A stretch of 64,000 nt of DNA, from assembly GCA_002494725.1 (NCBI GenBank), contig DACG01000027.1, positions 1 to 64,000 of the forward strand, given 5' to 3'. The DNA comes from Geoglobus sp. UBA235. Lineage in GTDB: Archaea; Halobacteriota; Archaeoglobi; Archaeoglobales; Archaeoglobaceae. Numbering within the stretch: position 1 is the stretch's first letter; every line of letters starts with the position of its first letter. This document shows positions 42,141 through 50,876 of this stretch, piece after piece. The notes under the pieces were generated by a model. That model did not search any database and was not told the origin of the DNA. It saw only the letters and a program-made list of their open reading frames with translations. Both the position numbers and the translations under genes were made by a program.

Positions 42141-43420
42141 CCCCTGTTCTTGATTTTATCCACATACCCCGGGGTTTCAGGCTCGAGTATCTCCCTGACC
42201 GAATCAAGAAACTCTCCGTAAATGTGTGCATCAAGAGCAAAGTGGTAATATCTGTGTGTATCAAAACCGCACATCTCTGCAACGTACTTTGTAAGAATGT
42301 TGAAGGCGAACATGTTGGCATGCATCGCTCCGTAGGCGTCATTGGAACGCATGTAAAACATCCCGAAAAATTCCCTGTTCACTCCAAACTGATACCCCCT
42401 CAGGCATGGGGGCTCATCCGAACTTATGTCCCATGGTCTTGAGATGCCAACATAGCAGTCTCTTCTCCCCGGCTCCTCCTTGAGCTTCTCAATAACCCTG
42501 AAAAGCTGGTCAACCCTCACGTCATCTCTCTCACAGTATCTTGCTCTCTCTGCGTAGGTGTAGGTTTCTCCCTCCTTCAGTATGCTCTCATCCACCTCCC
42601 TGTCAATGGATTTCGCATGAATAACATAGTCATGAGCGTATTCAATTCCGTATTTTTTGGTGAAGGGAGCCTTATCATGAATCTGATTTTCTTCGGGATT
42701 TCTGACCTCTATGAAAAGTCTGTGAACAAACCTGCTTTCTTCCTGACCCTCGAAAAGCTCACCCCACTCTGTTTTCTTTATGCTTCCATTGTAGTATATT
42801 GCCTCAAGGGCCGAATGCCAGGCTGAAGAGAGGTAATCCTCAACTATGTGGGTTCCAAGTCTGTGATATCCAAAAACCTCTGAATAATTTACCCTTCCAA
42901 CCCTGTCAAGATCTCTTTCATAGATGTGGGGTACTGCCACAACCATTCCAACACTTCCTGCCTCCATTTCCGTTTTTCTGCTCATCTCATCCAGAAGATA
43001 CGCAACAAGGCCAAAATTCGCTTCAAAGTAATTAACAGCATCAAGCGATCTGATAAAAGCCGTGGCATGCAATCTGTCATCTGAAAACAGAAAGCTGATT
43101 TCCGTAAGAGCCGGGGAGGTTCTGCAAAGATGATCCTTGGGTCTCCATATAGGTATAGATACCCTTCTTGTGTATCTCACCCTGCCAAGCTTTTCAACAG
43201 CCATGTCAAACGACTTCTGAAGCCTTGAATAATAACTATCTCCGCAAAAACTCCATCCACTTGTATCTGGTTCAAAACCGTAATCGGGCTTTTCAGCGAC
43301 AGCAAGAAGTGGCTTGCTCCTCAGTTCTGTACCAAATCTCGATTTGATGGAAGTGTGATCATCAATTATTCTCGAAATCATCATTTTCTGGAGACCGTCA
43401 CCATTTTTTGCAAGAATCAT
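42134..43420 (-). CDS. Double thymidylate-synthase-like protein
   Basis: 428 residues made of two ThyA-like halves. First half (~95-195): ALTEISFLFSDDRLHATAFIRSLDAVN...HIYERDLDRV. Second half (~330-420): PPCLRGYQFGVNREFF...MRSNDAYGAMHANMFAF...DAHIYGEFLDSV. The RSxD and HIY motifs occur in both, but only the second has Cys at the nucleophile position (PPCL). It may be a pseudo-dimeric thymidylate synthase or a dUMP/dCMP hydroxymethylase-like enzyme; a separate ThyX elsewhere cannot be excluded. Overlaps the convergent Hps-RraA gene by 7 nt. Confidence 0.6.
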   Translation of the reverse strand: MILAKNGDGLQKMMISRIIDDHTSIKSRFGTELRSKPLLAVAEKPDYGFEPDTSGWSFCGDSYYSRLQKSFDMAVEKLGRVRYTRRVSIPIWRPKDHLCRTSPALTEISFLFSDDRLHATAFIRSLDAVNYFEANFGLVAYLLDEMSRKTEMEAGSVGMVVAVPHIYERDLDRVGRVNYSEVFGYHRLGTHIVEDYLSSAWHSALEAIYYNGSIKKTEWGELFEGQEESRFVHRLFIEVRNPEENQIHDKAPFTKKYGIEYAHDYVIHAKSIDREVDESILKEGETYTYAERARYCERDDVRVDQLFRVIEKLKEEPGRRDCYVGISRPWDISSDEPPCLRGYQFGVNREFFGMFYMRSNDAYGAMHANMFAFNILTKYVAEMCGFDTHRYYHFALDAHIYGEFLDSVREILEPETPGYVDKIKNRGH

Positions 43421-43496
43421 TGTTTCACCACCAAATAAATCTGACAGTGCTTTTTATTTTTAAAGACTGTGCTCTTATGGTTTTGCAAAAAAGTGT

Positions 43497-44099
43497 TTAT
43501 CGGAGAGTTTCTGAATTTTTTGGATGTACTGTAGATTTTAATTCAAAAATATGTGTAATAAGTCCTGTAATAGCTATGACCAATCCTGTAAAGAAATCTT
43601 CTTTGCCATGAAAAATTCTGGGTGGCCTGAATGCCTTGACTGTCAGGTATGTCAGAGCTGAAATTGTTGCGAGAGTGGAAATGCCATACAAAGCAATCAC
43701 AAGACCTGGATTGGCTTCAGGAACAAGCATGAGCGGTATCAGGGGAATGCAGGGAGTAAAACTCAGTAAAATCAGAAATGTTGCTGAAGACGTTCTTATA
43801 TGGCTGTGAGGGTAGAGAAGAGTTGCCAAGGCATAGAGGATCCCTACAAGGATCAACCCGTATGACGCTAAACCTTCGAGAGTTCTGGCCAGTCCTAAGA
43901 CATCAATGCCGAAAAGAATCATAAATCCAACTGTTCCGGAACCGACAATATGAACAGAACCTCCTGCAAGAGAGAACAGAATTATCCTCTCAAGCTTCCA
44001 TCCTCTCGATTTTCCAATGGCAACGAAAGGAATATAGTGATCCGGAGCAAATGAGTGAAAGATCCCAATACTGACAGCTGCAAACAGCACGATATCCAT
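43497..44099 (-). CDS. UreH/RcnA-like membrane metal transporter
   Basis: About 200 residues with six hydrophobic segments. HSFAPDHYIPFVAIG (residues ~15-29) matches the HxxxPDH metal-site motif of UreH/NicO-type nickel-cobalt transporters in the LysE superfamily. ATG 44099 follows GGTGGTTC. A 16-bp perfect palindrome between TATA and start suggests control by a metal-sensing repressor. Substrate ion not identified. Confidence 0.65.
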   Translation of the reverse strand: MDIVLFAAVSIGIFHSFAPDHYIPFVAIGKSRGWKLERIILFSLAGGSVHIVGSGTVGFMILFGIDVLGLARTLEGLASYGLILVGILYALATLLYPHSHIRTSSATFLILLSFTPCIPLIPLMLVPEANPGLVIALYGISTLATISALTYLTVKAFRPPRIFHGKEDFFTGLVIAITGLITHIFELKSTVHPKNSETLR

Positions 44100-44111
44100 C
44101 TGAACCACCTT

Positions 44112-44127
44112 ATCAAATTAATTTGAT
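44112..44127. promoter_or_regulatory. 16-bp perfect palindrome, likely operator
   Basis: ATCAAATTAATTTGAT lies 13-28 nt upstream of the transporter ATG at 44099, just downstream of the minus-strand TATA-like CTTAAAATC. A repressor here would block transcription initiation. Confidence 0.6.
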
Positions 44128-44155
44128 TTTAAGTAAAGTTTATTGTATATAAGGG

Positions 44156-44175
44156 TTTCGGAGGGTTTTCCGAAA
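44156..44175 (+). promoter_or_regulatory. Inverted repeat between TATA box and tRNA-Gly
   Basis: TTTCGGA-N6-TCCGAAA lies between a TATA-like TGTATATAAG (about 44144-44153) and the tRNA-Gly gene. It could be an operator, part of the tRNA leader or the terminator of a read-through transcript. Confidence 0.35.
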
Positions 44176-44209
44176 GCCTTATTAACCTCCACAGACACCC
44201 CTTAGCCAA

Positions 44210-44283
44210 GCGCCGGTGGTGTAGCCTGGCTAACACAGGGGCTTGCCGAGCCCCTGCCCCGGGTTCGAATCCCGGCCGGCGCA
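44210..44283 (+). tRNA. tRNA-Gly (anticodon GCC)
   Basis: Acceptor GCGCCGG/CCGGCGC, anticodon stem GGGGC/GCCCC with loop TTGCCGA (anticodon GCC), T-arm GGGTTCGAATCCC. Discriminator A; CCA is not encoded. Confidence 0.95.
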
Positions 44284-44502
44284 TTTAGCTGATTTTAAAA
44301 ATCCAAAAATTATTTTGTTCTTTAACACCAGAACACCGCCAATAACAAGTAACACACCTGGAATAATCCAAAATAGAGATATCGCAATAAACCCCAAGAT
44401 TCCGCTCAGTACCATCCTAATTCCACCAATTTTATTGTTTTTGCTTACTATGGCGCCGCCAATGATCCCTATAATTCCAAAAAATACTGCTGCAATCCCC
44501 AA
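44284..44502 (-). pseudogene. Small membrane ORF running into tRNA-Gly antisense
   Basis: A minus-strand frame from TTG 44502 encodes two glycine-rich hydrophobic helices (AAVFFGIIGIIGGAIV and IALFWIIPGVLLVIGGVLVL-like), as in DUF4064-type small membrane proteins. After about 70 residues it has no stop before the tRNA gene and continues antisense through it to 44230. This suggests a gene truncated at the tRNA 3' end, or a chance frame. Confidence 0.35.
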
Positions 44503-44605
44503 ATTGAACAGAGTGTCAGACTTGGATTTCAGGGTAAATCCTCTCCATTTTTCTGTTGTATCACAGTTTTACCAATAAGCATAAAAATCTTGGATCCCAG
44601 TGTCT

Positions 44606-44779
44606 GTGGTTGGCAGAACAAAGTCAGAATCCTTCAGGAATCATCCATTATCTTTCAAAAAACTGAATGTTACCATACAATCCATACACACCCGTTTACC
44701 TAAGTTAGAAGAGGACAATTTTGTTATTTCTGAAATCCACAAAAGATGTAAAGTGTACCGTCTGACGGAAAAAGCATGA
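44606..44779 (+). pseudogene. Decayed winged-helix regulator
   Basis: The frame from GTG 44606 ends in KLNVTIQSIHTRLPKLEEDN then CKVYRLTEKA, typical of the recognition helix and wing of ArsR/MarR-like regulators. The first helix (NKVRILQE) is present just upstream in another frame (about 44620-44645), so a frameshift has split the gene. TATA-like CATAAAAATC lies at about 44579-44588. 44780-44864 holds only the promoter of the next gene. Confidence 0.5.
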
Positions 44780-44864
44780 TATTGCTTAAGCTGTTTTCCG
44801 AGTAGTTGGATGTCATGTGCAGGAGATATCACATAACGAAAAAATATTTTAAAGTTCAAAAATA

Positions 44865-45869
44865 ATGATGAACATGATATTCAGAACGGTCGTACTGCTC
44901 CTCCTGACACTCATGGTACTCACCCACCCATCCTCAGCGATAAGCGTTGTATCCGGAGATAACGTCATTATAACGCGGGAAACAGGAGATATTCTCCTTT
45001 CGGGAGGTAGGGTGACGGTCCTTGCTCCTATAAAGGGAGATCTGATTCTCGCAGGTGGAGATGTTGTTTTAAATGCCCCCGTATCTGGGGATGTAATAGC
45101 AGCTGGAGGAAGTGTGAATATTCTTTCAGATGTTGGAGGCAAAGTTATCGCTGCTGGAGGAGAAATAACAATCGGCGGGGCTGTTAAGAAATTTGCACTG
45201 ATGGCAGGAGGTTCCATAAACATTGAAAAAGATGCAAGAATAGGCAACGATGTTTTTGCTGCTGGGGGTCAGATAAAGAACGATGGACTCATCAAGGGCA
45301 ATCTGACAGCAATTGGTGGAGAATATACAGGGGAAGGAACGGTAATGGGACATGAACGATTTCAGAGAGCAGAATTGCTGCCACCATACTTCTTTGAAAT
45401 AGCTAAGGCAGGATTTCTTATACTCGGTCTGCTTCTGGTTTATCTCACTCCCTTCATGCTTGAAAGTGGCTATGGCAGGATGGCAGGTGGTATCAGAGCT
45501 GTCATAAAAACCATGATCGCTGGTGGGATCGGTATTGCTGTATCCATGGCAGCTGGATTCGCTCTAATGTTTTCTGTTGTTGGGATATCTGTTGGGCTAT
45601 TTCTGATAACCTCCTCAGTACTGGTTCTTCTCATCTCAAATCTGATGGTCTCTTACTCCATCGGAAAGTACCTGATTTCGGGAAAAACATCCAGCAAGTA
45701 TCTGTACATGGTTGCAGGGTTTGCTTCACTCTACGTCATAACCAAACTACCTTACGTGGGGGATATGATGCTTCTGATATCAACATGTCTTGGTTTTGGA
45801 ACAGTAATTTACATGCTTCTTGAAACAGAGAGGAGAAAAATGCTTGATGATGTCCATGAAAATATATAA
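44865..45869 (+). CDS. Bactofilin-like beta-helix membrane protein
   Basis: 334 residues. Signal peptide ~1-25 (LLLLTLMVLTHPSSA). Residues ~30-150 are short glycine-rich repeats (GDILLSGGRVTVLAPIKG, GDLILAGGDVVLNAPVSG and so on), a right-handed beta-helix of the polymer-forming bactofilin type. The C-terminal half has about five membrane helices and a basic cytoplasmic tail. Probably an envelope protein; role unknown. TATA AAAATATTTTAAAG precedes the ATG by ~22 nt. Confidence 0.72.
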   Translation: MMNMIFRTVVLLLLTLMVLTHPSSAISVVSGDNVIITRETGDILLSGGRVTVLAPIKGDLILAGGDVVLNAPVSGDVIAAGGSVNILSDVGGKVIAAGGEITIGGAVKKFALMAGGSINIEKDARIGNDVFAAGGQIKNDGLIKGNLTAIGGEYTGEGTVMGHERFQRAELLPPYFFEIAKAGFLILGLLLVYLTPFMLESGYGRMAGGIRAVIKTMIAGGIGIAVSMAAGFALMFSVVGISVGLFLITSSVLVLLISNLMVSYSIGKYLISGKTSSKYLYMVAGFASLYVITKLPYVGDMMLLISTCLGFGTVIYMLLETERRKMLDDVHENI

Positions 45870-45893
45870 AATACTCCCTCTCCTTTCCCCACC

Positions 45894-47012
45894 ATGGACC
45901 CTGTTGAGATTCTCAAAAGCCTAATTGAAATAGACACCAGAAATCCTCCTGGAAACACAGAAAATGCAGTGGAGTACCTGGAAGGTCTTTTCTCACCCTA
46001 CGCATCAAGAACCATCGGTGAGAATGGGAAGCTGAACCTGATTGTTGAGATATCGAGGGGCAAGCCTGAGTTTCTCTTCACCTCACACCTCGATACCGTT
46101 CCCTGTGATGATTCAATGCTCACTCCGAGAGTTGAAAACGGGAAGGTTTACGGTAGGGGGAGCTGTGACGCAAAGGGATGTGTCGCTGCAATTGCATCGG
46201 CGTTTCACGAATTTGAGTCCGGGGCTGGAATAAAGCTGGCATTCACCGCAGATGAGGAAATCGGGGGAAGGCTTGGACTCGGGAGGGTTATGGATCACAT
46301 CAGTCCCGATTATGTTATCATAGGTGAGCCCTTTGGAAGTGACAGAATAGGTGTTGCCCAGGCCACGGTTGTTTCCATGAACCTTATTGTTCACGGAAAA
46401 AGCGGACATACGGCCATCGCCGACATCAGGGAGGGAGCAGTCTATAAAGCGTCAAAGCTCATAATCCAGTTTGTTGATATGTTTTCAAAACTGAAGGGTG
46501 ATAGAGAGAAATACATGAGGGAGCTTGAAAGAATGGGGCTTGAGGTTGAGTACAGGGGAAACGGTGATGCTGTTTTCAATCCTTCAATAATAAGAGCAGG
46601 TGTCAAGAGGAATGTGGTTCCCGATAAATGCGTGATCGAGGCAGATGTGAGGTTTGCACCCTGGATTGATGCTGAGAGTGTGAGGAGACAGTTTTATCTT
46701 GAAGATGTAGATGTTTTCATAACAGGATATCTCAGAAGCTTTGGATATTCCTTAGATGCTGTAAAGCATGAGGATGACCGCAGACTTGTGGAGATTATGA
46801 GACGGGCCATAGAAGCTGAAAATCTGAAACCGAAGGCTGTTGTAACTCTCGGAGTTGGGGATATAAGGCATGTGAGGAGCAGGGGCATTCCGGCATTCTA
46901 CTTGGGACCCGGAGGGGAGGGGCTCCATTCAGACAGGGAATTTGTTTATATCGACGAAATTCACAGAGCGGTAAGGATTTACAGGAACATCGTCACTCTT
47001 TCAGAAAAATGA
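45894..47012 (+). CDS. M20-family metallopeptidase (ArgE/DapE type)
   Basis: 372 residues. Metal-site motifs SHLDTVP (~66), GRGSCDAKGCVAA (~92), TADEEIGG (~120) and the C-terminal GPGGEGLHSDREFV (~345). Family reactions include deacylation of acetylornithine, acetyl-lysine or succinyl-diaminopimelate; with LysW-type systems this could serve lysine or arginine synthesis, but no such partner is adjacent. Overlaps the convergent HTH gene by 20 nt. Confidence 0.85.
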   Translation: MDPVEILKSLIEIDTRNPPGNTENAVEYLEGLFSPYASRTIGENGKLNLIVEISRGKPEFLFTSHLDTVPCDDSMLTPRVENGKVYGRGSCDAKGCVAAIASAFHEFESGAGIKLAFTADEEIGGRLGLGRVMDHISPDYVIIGEPFGSDRIGVAQATVVSMNLIVHGKSGHTAIADIREGAVYKASKLIIQFVDMFSKLKGDREKYMRELERMGLEVEYRGNGDAVFNPSIIRAGVKRNVVPDKCVIEADVRFAPWIDAESVRRQFYLEDVDVFITGYLRSFGYSLDAVKHEDDRRLVEIMRRAIEAENLKPKAVVTLGVGDIRHVRSRGIPAFYLGPGGEGLHSDREFVYIDEIHRAVRIYRNIVTLSEK

Positions 47013-47679
47013 TGTTCCCCCTTCCTTTTTTGACCTTCTCCACTTTCCCCCTTTTCTCCAGATCTGCAATCATCAGGCTTATCTTGGCATCACTGTATCC
47101 GGTTCTTTTTCTCAGCTCCTTTTGCGTGATTCTTCCACCTTCCTTTCTGATTATCTCAATGATCTCGTTCAGATCTTCGGGAAGTACCTCATCATCAGAG
47201 ATTTCAGCCCTTTCCCTTCTTGAAAGGTGGTAGTAAACGAGGACAGTCGCAGCAAGAACTGCAGGAACAGCGTAAAGAAAGACAGTGTTTAAATTCCAGG
47301 TATATGGATTTTTTGTCATTTCTTCATCAAATGTGAGGTTTATCTCAGGAACGGTTACGTTCAGTTCCTCGATAGGAGGCTGTGCCAGCATGTCGATGTG
47401 GAATGTGCCATTCTGTCTGATCTCGATAGTCTCCTCCGCAAAAAGATTCTGATCGCTGTAACATACAACCTCTATTCTGTAAACTCCTGGAGGTGCCTCA
47501 AAGGAATAGCTTCCATTGACTGCCACGATCTTCTGAAGAGGTGTTGAATTGAGGGTTACAATGCAGCTTTTAACGGGTTCAAACGTCTCCCATGAATATA
47601 TCCTTCCCTCAATTGTTGCAGATTTTCCGGCTGGGATCAGAGTGAGGAGGAGTAAAGCGATCAGCAGAAATCTTGACAT
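46993..47679 (-). CDS. Membrane-anchored winged-helix protein with extracytoplasmic carboxypeptidase-regulatory-like domain
   Basis: 228 residues. Signal peptide (LLIALLLLTLIPAGKSA), a CarboxypepD_reg-like beta domain (~20-95: TIEGRIYSWETFEPV, GSYSFEAPPGVYRIEV), one transmembrane helix (~135-152) and a C-terminal winged helix (~175-228: IIRKEGGRITQKELRKRTGYSD). It could sense an external signal and bind DNA at the membrane. ATG 47679 lies ~27 nt after TATA GGTATAAAAG. Confidence 0.72.
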   Translation of the reverse strand: MSRFLLIALLLLTLIPAGKSATIEGRIYSWETFEPVKSCIVTLNSTPLQKIVAVNGSYSFEAPPGVYRIEVVCYSDQNLFAEETIEIRQNGTFHIDMLAQPPIEELNVTVPEINLTFDEEMTKNPYTWNLNTVFLYAVPAVLAATVLVYYHLSRRERAEISDDEVLPEDLNEIIEIIRKEGGRITQKELRKRTGYSDAKISLMIADLEKRGKVEKVKKGRGNIIFLKE

Positions 47680-47742
47680 TGGAATACAGTCACTCCACCC
47701 CATCTTTTATACCTTTTTCAGTAGAGAGAAGGAGTCAAAAAA

Positions 47743-48429
47743 TCAAAATTCAAGAGTTTCACCGGGCCTGAGTATAATAACCTCAACATTTCCAATCTTT
47801 TCTTCAACCTGTTTTTTGAACTCTTTCGGATCTGTCTCAATCACCGGAAAGGTGTTGTAATGCATTGGAATTGCGTATCTGGGTTTTACAAGCTCAACAG
47901 CCTTAACAGCCTCCTTTATTCCCATCGTGTACCATCCACCTATGGGGACAAGCATGACGTCAGGCCGGTAAAGTTCTCCAATGAGCCCCATGTCCAAGAA
48001 AACATCAGTATCACCGCAGTGATAAACTCTTTTTCCATCCATTTCAACAACAAATCCTGCAGGATCTCCGGCAGAAATTATACCTCTTTCATCCTCATAG
48101 TCTGCTGAATGAAATGCTTTCACCATTGTAACCCTGATATTCGAGACAACGGCCGTTCCTCCAATGTTCATGCCCACAGCCTCCACACCCTTTTCCGCCA
48201 GTATTCTCGACAGTTCGTGTATTGCCACAACCGGACAGTCGTTGTTCTTTGCAATCTCAACGGCATCCCCAAGATGATCCCCGTGTCCATGAGTGACAAG
48301 AACTGCATCAACCTCTACTTCATTAGGCTTCAGCGGTGCCATTGGATTTCCTGTCAGAAAAGGGTCGATTATAACTCTCTTCCCGTTTTCAATCAGAAAG
48401 CATGCATGTCCGAACCACCTGAGTTTCAT
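47743..48429 (-). CDS. UPF0173 metallo-beta-lactamase-fold hydrolase
   Basis: 228 residues. Starts MKLRWFGHACFLIENGKRVIIDPFLTGNP, has VTHGHGDHLGDAVEIA, HCGDTDVFLDM and IPMHYNTFP, all typical of the YtkL/UPF0173 group. Binds two metal ions; substrate unknown. Confidence 0.88.
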   Translation of the reverse strand: MKLRWFGHACFLIENGKRVIIDPFLTGNPMAPLKPNEVEVDAVLVTHGHGDHLGDAVEIAKNNDCPVVAIHELSRILAEKGVEAVGMNIGGTAVVSNIRVTMVKAFHSADYEDERGIISAGDPAGFVVEMDGKRVYHCGDTDVFLDMGLIGELYRPDVMLVPIGGWYTMGIKEAVKAVELVKPRYAIPMHYNTFPVIETDPKEFKKQVEEKIGNVEVIILRPGETLEF

Positions 48430-48545
48430 GACACATCACCTCACCAAAAATTTAAGTTGAATGTTTAATAAATATTGGTTCTCCGCAGGCGCTCCATCCA
48501 AAATCCTTATATAATTGTGATGATGATAATATTTTAGGTGGTAAT

Positions 48546-48902
48546 GTGGCGACAAAGATACTGATTGCTGAAGACGATGAGTCAGTTCTTGAGGTTCTCA
48601 AACTGATACTGTCAAGAGAGAACTACCAGATTCTGACAGCTAAGAACGGTAGGGAGGCCATTGACCTCTACAGATTTGCAAAGCCTGAAATAGTGCTGAT
48701 GGATATTGAGCTTCCAGAGCTGGATGGGATATCTGCAACAAAAGAGATCAAGTCTATTGACCCCAATGCAAAAATTATAGGCGTTACAGCGTATGCAAGA
48801 TCTAAAGGAAATGAGCTGACATCAGCAGGGGCACTTGAAATAATCGAAAAACCATTCAACAGAAGGAAGATTATATCTACAATAAAAAAGTACCTCTCAT
48901 GA
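48546..48902 (+). CDS. Stand-alone response regulator (CheY-like receiver)
   Basis: 118 residues, one receiver domain and nothing else. LIAEDDESVLEVL (acidic pair), phospho-acceptor Asp in VLMDIELPELDG (~52), Thr in IGVTAYA and Lys in IIEKPFN. No histidine kinase is adjacent. GTG 48546 has AGGTGGT upstream. Its end overlaps the convergent mutase gene by 6 nt. Confidence 0.88.
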   Translation: MATKILIAEDDESVLEVLKLILSRENYQILTAKNGREAIDLYRFAKPEIVLMDIELPELDGISATKEIKSIDPNAKIIGVTAYARSKGNELTSAGALEIIEKPFNRRKIISTIKKYLS

Positions 48903-50234
48903 GATAATCTTTTTTGTGATCAGAATACCAAAACTTAAAAGTTCTCTCGCCCTTTTCTCTGTTCTCGCTTCGGCAAATATCCTTGCTATTGGTTCGGTCC
49001 CTGAAGGCCTGATGAGCAGCCATCCATCCTCGAAATCAACTCTCGCCCCGTCCGTGAAGTTCGCACCCTCAAATTCCGCCTTCAACCCTTCGAGCAGCTT
49101 CTTCCTATCCCTGCACTCCACCTTCGTTTTCAGGGTATGGTATCTGGGAATGTCCTTCACGAGTTCCGACAGCGGCTTGTTTTCTGTGGCCATCAGCTCC
49201 AGAACCTTCGCGAGACTCATCCCGCCATCTCTCGCGAGCAGGTGCTCGGGGAAAATCAGACCTCCATTTCCTTCACCGCCGAAAACGGCCTTGGTTTCCT
49301 TCATCACCTTCGCCACGATCGGTGAGCCCACTGCAGTGTACACAACCTCGCCTCCAGCCTCGACGACGGCATCCTCAACACACTTGGATGTGCTTACCGG
49401 TGTGACTACAACTCCACCGCCGTTCATCTCCACGTAGTATTTTGCCATGAGGGCGAGCATCACATCCTCGCTCACGAAGTTTCCCTTCTCGTCAACAAAT
49501 GTTGCGCGATCTGCATCTCCGTCATGGGCAACGCCAATGTCCGCATTCACAGCCCTGACGACCTCTTTCAGCTCCCGAACGTTTTCCTCCACAGGCTCCG
49601 AAAGTCTCGCGGGAAACCTGCCATCGGGATAGCAGTTTATAGTGTACATCTCGCAGTCGAGCCTCTTCAGGATTTCCGGGCTTGTAAATGAGGCCGCACC
49701 GTTGCCGCAATCGACAACAACTCTGAATTTCTTTTCCGAGATTGCATCAACATTAACCTTCTCGAGAACGCTATCAACGTAAACCCTGTTGGCGTCGTCC
49801 TCGTAAACTCTTCCAACCTCATCCCACCTGGCAATCCTGAACTTCTTGCTCAGAAGCACCATCTCGGCCTCGCTGTCTTCCTCCCTCGAGAACTCGACTC
49901 CATCACCGCTCACAAACTTTATTCCGTTGTACTCTCTCGGGTTGTGGCTTGCAGTGACAATAACCCCCGCATTTGCCTTGGAAACCCTGACATAGTACTG
50001 GAGCGCGGGGGTTGGGGTGATGCCAACATCAACCGCATCGCTGCCGGAAGACATTATACCTGCAAGGACAGCAGACTTGAGCATGGGGGAGGAAATTCTT
50101 GCATCCATCCCAACCGCTATCAGCCCCTCCCTCATCGTTCCTATGGTCCTTCCCAGATCCAGTGCGAGCTCGGCAGTAAGCTCTTCATTCGCAATACCCC
50201 TGACGCCGTTCGTGCCAAAAAGAGATCTTTCCAT
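48897..50234 (-). CDS. glmM-like: Phosphoglucosamine/phosphomannose mutase
   Basis: 445 residues of the alpha-D-phosphohexomutase family. FGTNGVRGIANEEL at the start, phosphoserine loop VTASHNPREYNGIKF (~93), metal loop AHDGDADRATF (~235), sugar-binding GGEGNGGLIF (~318) and phosphate-binding RPSGTEPIARIFAEA (~407). GlmM-type assignment (glucosamine phosphate) is likely from the GTNGVRG start. The coding DNA looks clearly richer in G+C than its neighbours. Confidence 0.88.
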   Translation of the reverse strand: MERSLFGTNGVRGIANEELTAELALDLGRTIGTMREGLIAVGMDARISSPMLKSAVLAGIMSSGSDAVDVGITPTPALQYYVRVSKANAGVIVTASHNPREYNGIKFVSGDGVEFSREEDSEAEMVLLSKKFRIARWDEVGRVYEDDANRVYVDSVLEKVNVDAISEKKFRVVVDCGNGAASFTSPEILKRLDCEMYTINCYPDGRFPARLSEPVEENVRELKEVVRAVNADIGVAHDGDADRATFVDEKGNFVSEDVMLALMAKYYVEMNGGGVVVTPVSTSKCVEDAVVEAGGEVVYTAVGSPIVAKVMKETKAVFGGEGNGGLIFPEHLLARDGGMSLAKVLELMATENKPLSELVKDIPRYHTLKTKVECRDRKKLLEGLKAEFEGANFTDGARVDFEDGWLLIRPSGTEPIARIFAEARTEKRARELLSFGILITKKIIS

Positions 50235-50264
50235 AATTAACTGTTCCTAGGTTTTAAATTATAT

Positions 50265-50290
50265 AGCTTATGCTGGGAGCTTATGCTGGG
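50265..50290. repeat. Tandem 13-bp direct repeat
   Basis: AGCTTATGCTGGG occurs twice, directly abutting, just upstream of the mutase promoter. The rest of 50235-50477 has no gene I can support. Confidence 0.6.
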
Positions 50291-50477
50291 CAGTGTAAGG
50301 GGCGAGGGTGGTGCCGGCAGATTGATCAACTGGCCCATGACCTTTATTGCCAGAATTGAGGTGTCTGAATGTCAACAAATATTGAACAAGACTGTTTTCA
50401 CCTGGCTTGCTGTTCTGAATTCTGGATTGGAAAAGAGCATTGAATTGCCGGGCTTTTGAGACTCAGACTCCAGAATT

Positions 50478-50876
50478 TCACCCCCTTCCATAGAGCACAA
50501 CTTCAATATTGGAAACCTTTGCTATCTCCAGAAAGTCGGAATCTCCAGTTATTATCTTTTCAGCTCCACTGGCAATTGCTATTCCTGCAATCAGAATGGC
50601 GAGAGCATTTACTGCTTTGCCAACTGCCATCAACCTTGCTGCGATGCTGCTTGATTCATCGGCAGCATTTATGTCAAAGGGCAGTATTCTGATCTCAGAA
50701 AGAAACCTCCTGAGGATTTTCTCCTCTCTCCTTCTTTTCTTTCTCTTCAACCCTGTCATTATCTCGTGGTATGTGACCACAGTTATCGCTATCTCATCTC
50801 CGTCACCTACCAGATCACGTGCGGCATCGACACCCCTGAGATAGTCTATGATATAGCTCGTATCCAGAACAATCAT
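50478..50876 (-). CDS. vapC: VapC-type PIN toxin with altered active site
   Basis: 132 residues. First Asp in VLDTSYIIDYLRG and Glu in TYHEIMTG are present, as is the last acidic pair in ITGDSDFLEI. The third conserved Asp (usually in NDLLIAA) reads NALAILIAG, so that metal ligand appears to be missing. The start ATG overlaps the antitoxin stop by 4 nt. Confidence 0.78.
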   Translation of the reverse strand: MIVLDTSYIIDYLRGVDAARDLVGDGDEIAITVVTYHEIMTGLKRKKRRREEKILRRFLSEIRILPFDINAADESSSIAARLMAVGKAVNALAILIAGIAIASGAEKIITGDSDFLEIAKVSNIEVVLYGRG

